From contig DATC01000050.1 in assembly GCA_002504495.1 (NCBI GenBank), forward strand, positions 6,973 through 13,895: a DNA stretch of 6,923 nucleotides. The letters are read 5' to 3'. The notes beneath the pieces are model-generated. The model saw nothing but the letters and a program-made list of their open reading frames with translations, did no database searches and was not told the origin of the DNA. Made by a program: the position numbers and the translations under genes. The DNA is from Methanomassiliicoccaceae archaeon UBA537 (lineage in GTDB: Archaea; Thermoplasmatota; Thermoplasmata; Methanomassiliicoccales; Methanomethylophilaceae). Shown here piece by piece: positions 5,876-6,923 of the stretch (position 1 is the first letter of the stretch; every line of letters starts with the position of its first letter).

Positions 5876-6658
5876 ATGACAAAGGGAACTCTGATCATAG
5901 GATACGGAACAAGAACAGGAAACCTCACCGACGTGCTGGAGACGCAGGCCGCCAGGCTTCGCGCAAGAGGAAGGGCGAACGTCCACGTGGCGTACTTCAG
6001 AGTATCGAGCCCCACCATCCAGGAGGCCCTCTCCCAGATGGCCGCCGACGGCGTCGATGAGATCCTCGCGGTACCTTACTACATCGCCGAGGGATCACTC
6101 ACCAACCAGCTCATTCCCGAGAAGCTCGGAATCTCCGGCAAATCCGGAGTCGCGGACGTGGGAGGAAAGCAGGTATCCATCACCATGGCTCCCGCATTCG
6201 GAAGGAGCAGGACCCTCGCCAGCATCATCATGGACAGGATAGCGGAGGCCGGCGGCTCTCTCGATGACGGGATCCTCGTGCTCGGACACGGTACCCGCGA
6301 CCCGACCAGCGAGAACAGCAAGGTCGTCGCGATGAACGCCGACCGTCTCCGCAAGGCGGGATACGCCAATGTCGCCCACGCGTTCAACGAGTTCAACGGA
6401 CCCTCCATCAAGGAGTCCATGGAAGCCCTCGTCTCCAACGGCGCCAAGAGGATCGTCGTCGTCCCCCTGTTCATAGCCAACGGCGTCCACCTAGGCGAGG
6501 AGATTCCCGAGCAGCTCGGTATCCCCTCCTATTCCAACGGCGGAACGACGGAGATCTGCGGCAACACTATCGACATCGCGTACACGAGGCCTGTGGAGGA
6601 CGACCCCAGGCTTCTAGAGATCATCGACGGCGAGATCGCCGAGTTCAACGGCGAATGA
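5876..6658 (+). CDS. cfbA: CfbA sirohydrochlorin nickelochelatase, tandem two-domain form with a degenerate N-terminal half
   Basis: CfbA (CbiX family) inserts Ni2+, and in vitro Co2+, into sirohydrochlorin, the first committed step to F430. Archaeal CfbA is normally a single domain of about 120-145 residues acting as a homodimer; this protein has 260 residues and two copies in tandem (about 4-125 and 131-257). The C-terminal copy is intact: GHGTR (His138), AFNEFNGPSI (Glu172) and VPLFIANGVHLGEEIP (His205). The N-terminal copy aligns with it, but has GYGTR (Tyr10), AYFRVSSPTI (Arg42) and VPYYIAEGSLTNQLIP (Leu75), so both metal-handling histidines and the nearby glutamate are gone. One functional site per chain is therefore expected, with the first half probably structural or shaping the pocket. 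I chose ATG 5876 for its well-spaced AGGAG and because it puts the degenerate position at residue 10, where CfbA has its catalytic histidine. ATG 5867 would add three residues. Cobalt chelation for B12 is an alternative role; the F430 neighbours favour nickel. Confidence 0.88.
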   Translation: MTKGTLIIGYGTRTGNLTDVLETQAARLRARGRANVHVAYFRVSSPTIQEALSQMAADGVDEILAVPYYIAEGSLTNQLIPEKLGISGKSGVADVGGKQVSITMAPAFGRSRTLASIIMDRIAEAGGSLDDGILVLGHGTRDPTSENSKVVAMNADRLRKAGYANVAHAFNEFNGPSIKESMEALVSNGAKRIVVVPLFIANGVHLGEEIPEQLGIPSYSNGGTTEICGNTIDIAYTRPVEDDPRLLEIIDGEIAEFNGE

Positions 6659-6923
6659 ACATGAGGATCCTTGTTCTGGACACGGTCCACGGATGCAGAG
6701 CGGTTGTATCCGGCTATCTGAAAATGGGGAACGAGGTCACGGCAGTCGACGTGTACCACGTCACGCCCGAATCCGAGCATGAGGAGCTCCGCCGCCTCGG
6801 AGCCCGTGTCCTGGATGAGGCGCCGGCGGAGCACTTCGACCTCGTCGTGATGCCCTGCCACTGCCCCGACCGCTTCATAGGAGATGCCTCATACGATCGC
6901 AGGATATGGTACTCGGAGGCCGT
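6655..6923 (+). CDS. cfbE: CfbE, coenzyme F430 synthetase (Mur-ligase-like), N-terminal part only
   Basis: CfbE performs the last F430 step, ATP-dependent closure of the carbocyclic ring of seco-F430. Only 89 residues are in the window, before the Mur-ligase P-loop, so the call rests on the N-terminal domain and on context. Visible are a Rossmann-like start RILVLDTVHG (4-13), a second strand EVTAVDVYHVTP (27-38), and a third strand FDLVVMPCHCPD (61-72), then WYSEAV at the edge, in the place where I recall CfbE relatives having a similar HHEAV segment. The frame is open to the last base. The ATG at 6655 overlaps the cfbA stop in an ATGA arrangement, implying coupling. A second ATG at 6661, two codons later, matches the usual family start (M-[RK]-ILVLD) and is about equally likely. 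Neither has a clear Shine-Dalgarno site. Another Mur-ligase-like protein is possible but less likely next to cfbC and cfbA. Confidence 0.75.
   Translation, partial: MNMRILVLDTVHGCRAVVSGYLKMGNEVTAVDVYHVTPESEHEELRRLGARVLDEAPAEHFDLVVMPCHCPDRFIGDASYDRRIWYSEA

Noticed and set aside
5012..5986. A 324-codon minus-strand frame over cfbC and the start of cfbA
   Set aside because: It crosses the cfbC promoter and two real genes in antisense, with no domain signature.

Overview
The window looks like part of a methanogen chromosome. The strongest evidence is a run of three genes for coenzyme F430 (the nickel cofactor of methyl-coenzyme M reductase): a NifH-like CfbC, a sirohydrochlorin nickelochelatase CfbA, and the beginning of a gene that reads as the F430 synthetase CfbE. 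Archaeal affiliation is also supported by an ABCE1/RLI ribosome-recycling ATPase, by TATA-type promoters placed for leaderless or nearly leaderless mRNAs, and by purine-rich Shine-Dalgarno sites only inside operons. High GC, universal TGA stops (5 of 5) and a gut-bacterium-like amino-acid transporter make a Methanomassiliicoccales-type methanogen my best guess; this is inference, not proof.

Layout, all on the + strand. (1) 1-1161: 3' two thirds of ABCE1, ended by a GC-rich hairpin and a pyrimidine-rich tract. (2) 1162-1280: intergenic promoter region with a TATA box bracketed by an 8-bp inverted repeat. (3) 1281-4896: a two-gene amino-acid ABC importer. The first gene is a 960-residue fusion of a signal peptide, three tandem family-3 solute-binding domains and a HisM-type permease. 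The second, overlapping it by 11 bases, is the GlnQ-type ATPase. (4) 4897-5035: a terminator-like hairpin, a second long inverted repeat, then a TATA box and a 10-bp palindrome just before cfbC. (5) 5036 to the end: cfbC, cfbA and cfbE, tightly spaced and probably one transcript.

How the genes work together. CfbA inserts Ni2+ into sirohydrochlorin. CfbB (not seen here) amidates the product to the a,c-diamide. CfbC, with CfbD (not seen here), performs the ATP-driven reductive cyclisation, and CfbE closes the last ring. The transporter is a self-contained uptake system whose binding proteins are tethered to the pore, so it needs only the neighbouring ATPase.

The most unusual points are two proteins with internal duplications in which one copy has lost its key residues. 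CfbA is a double-length tandem chelatase whose N-terminal half has lost both metal-handling histidines. In the triple-receptor transporter, the membrane-proximal receptor domain has lost the arginine that normally binds the amino-acid carboxylate. I see no CRISPR array, tRNA, rRNA or mobile element.
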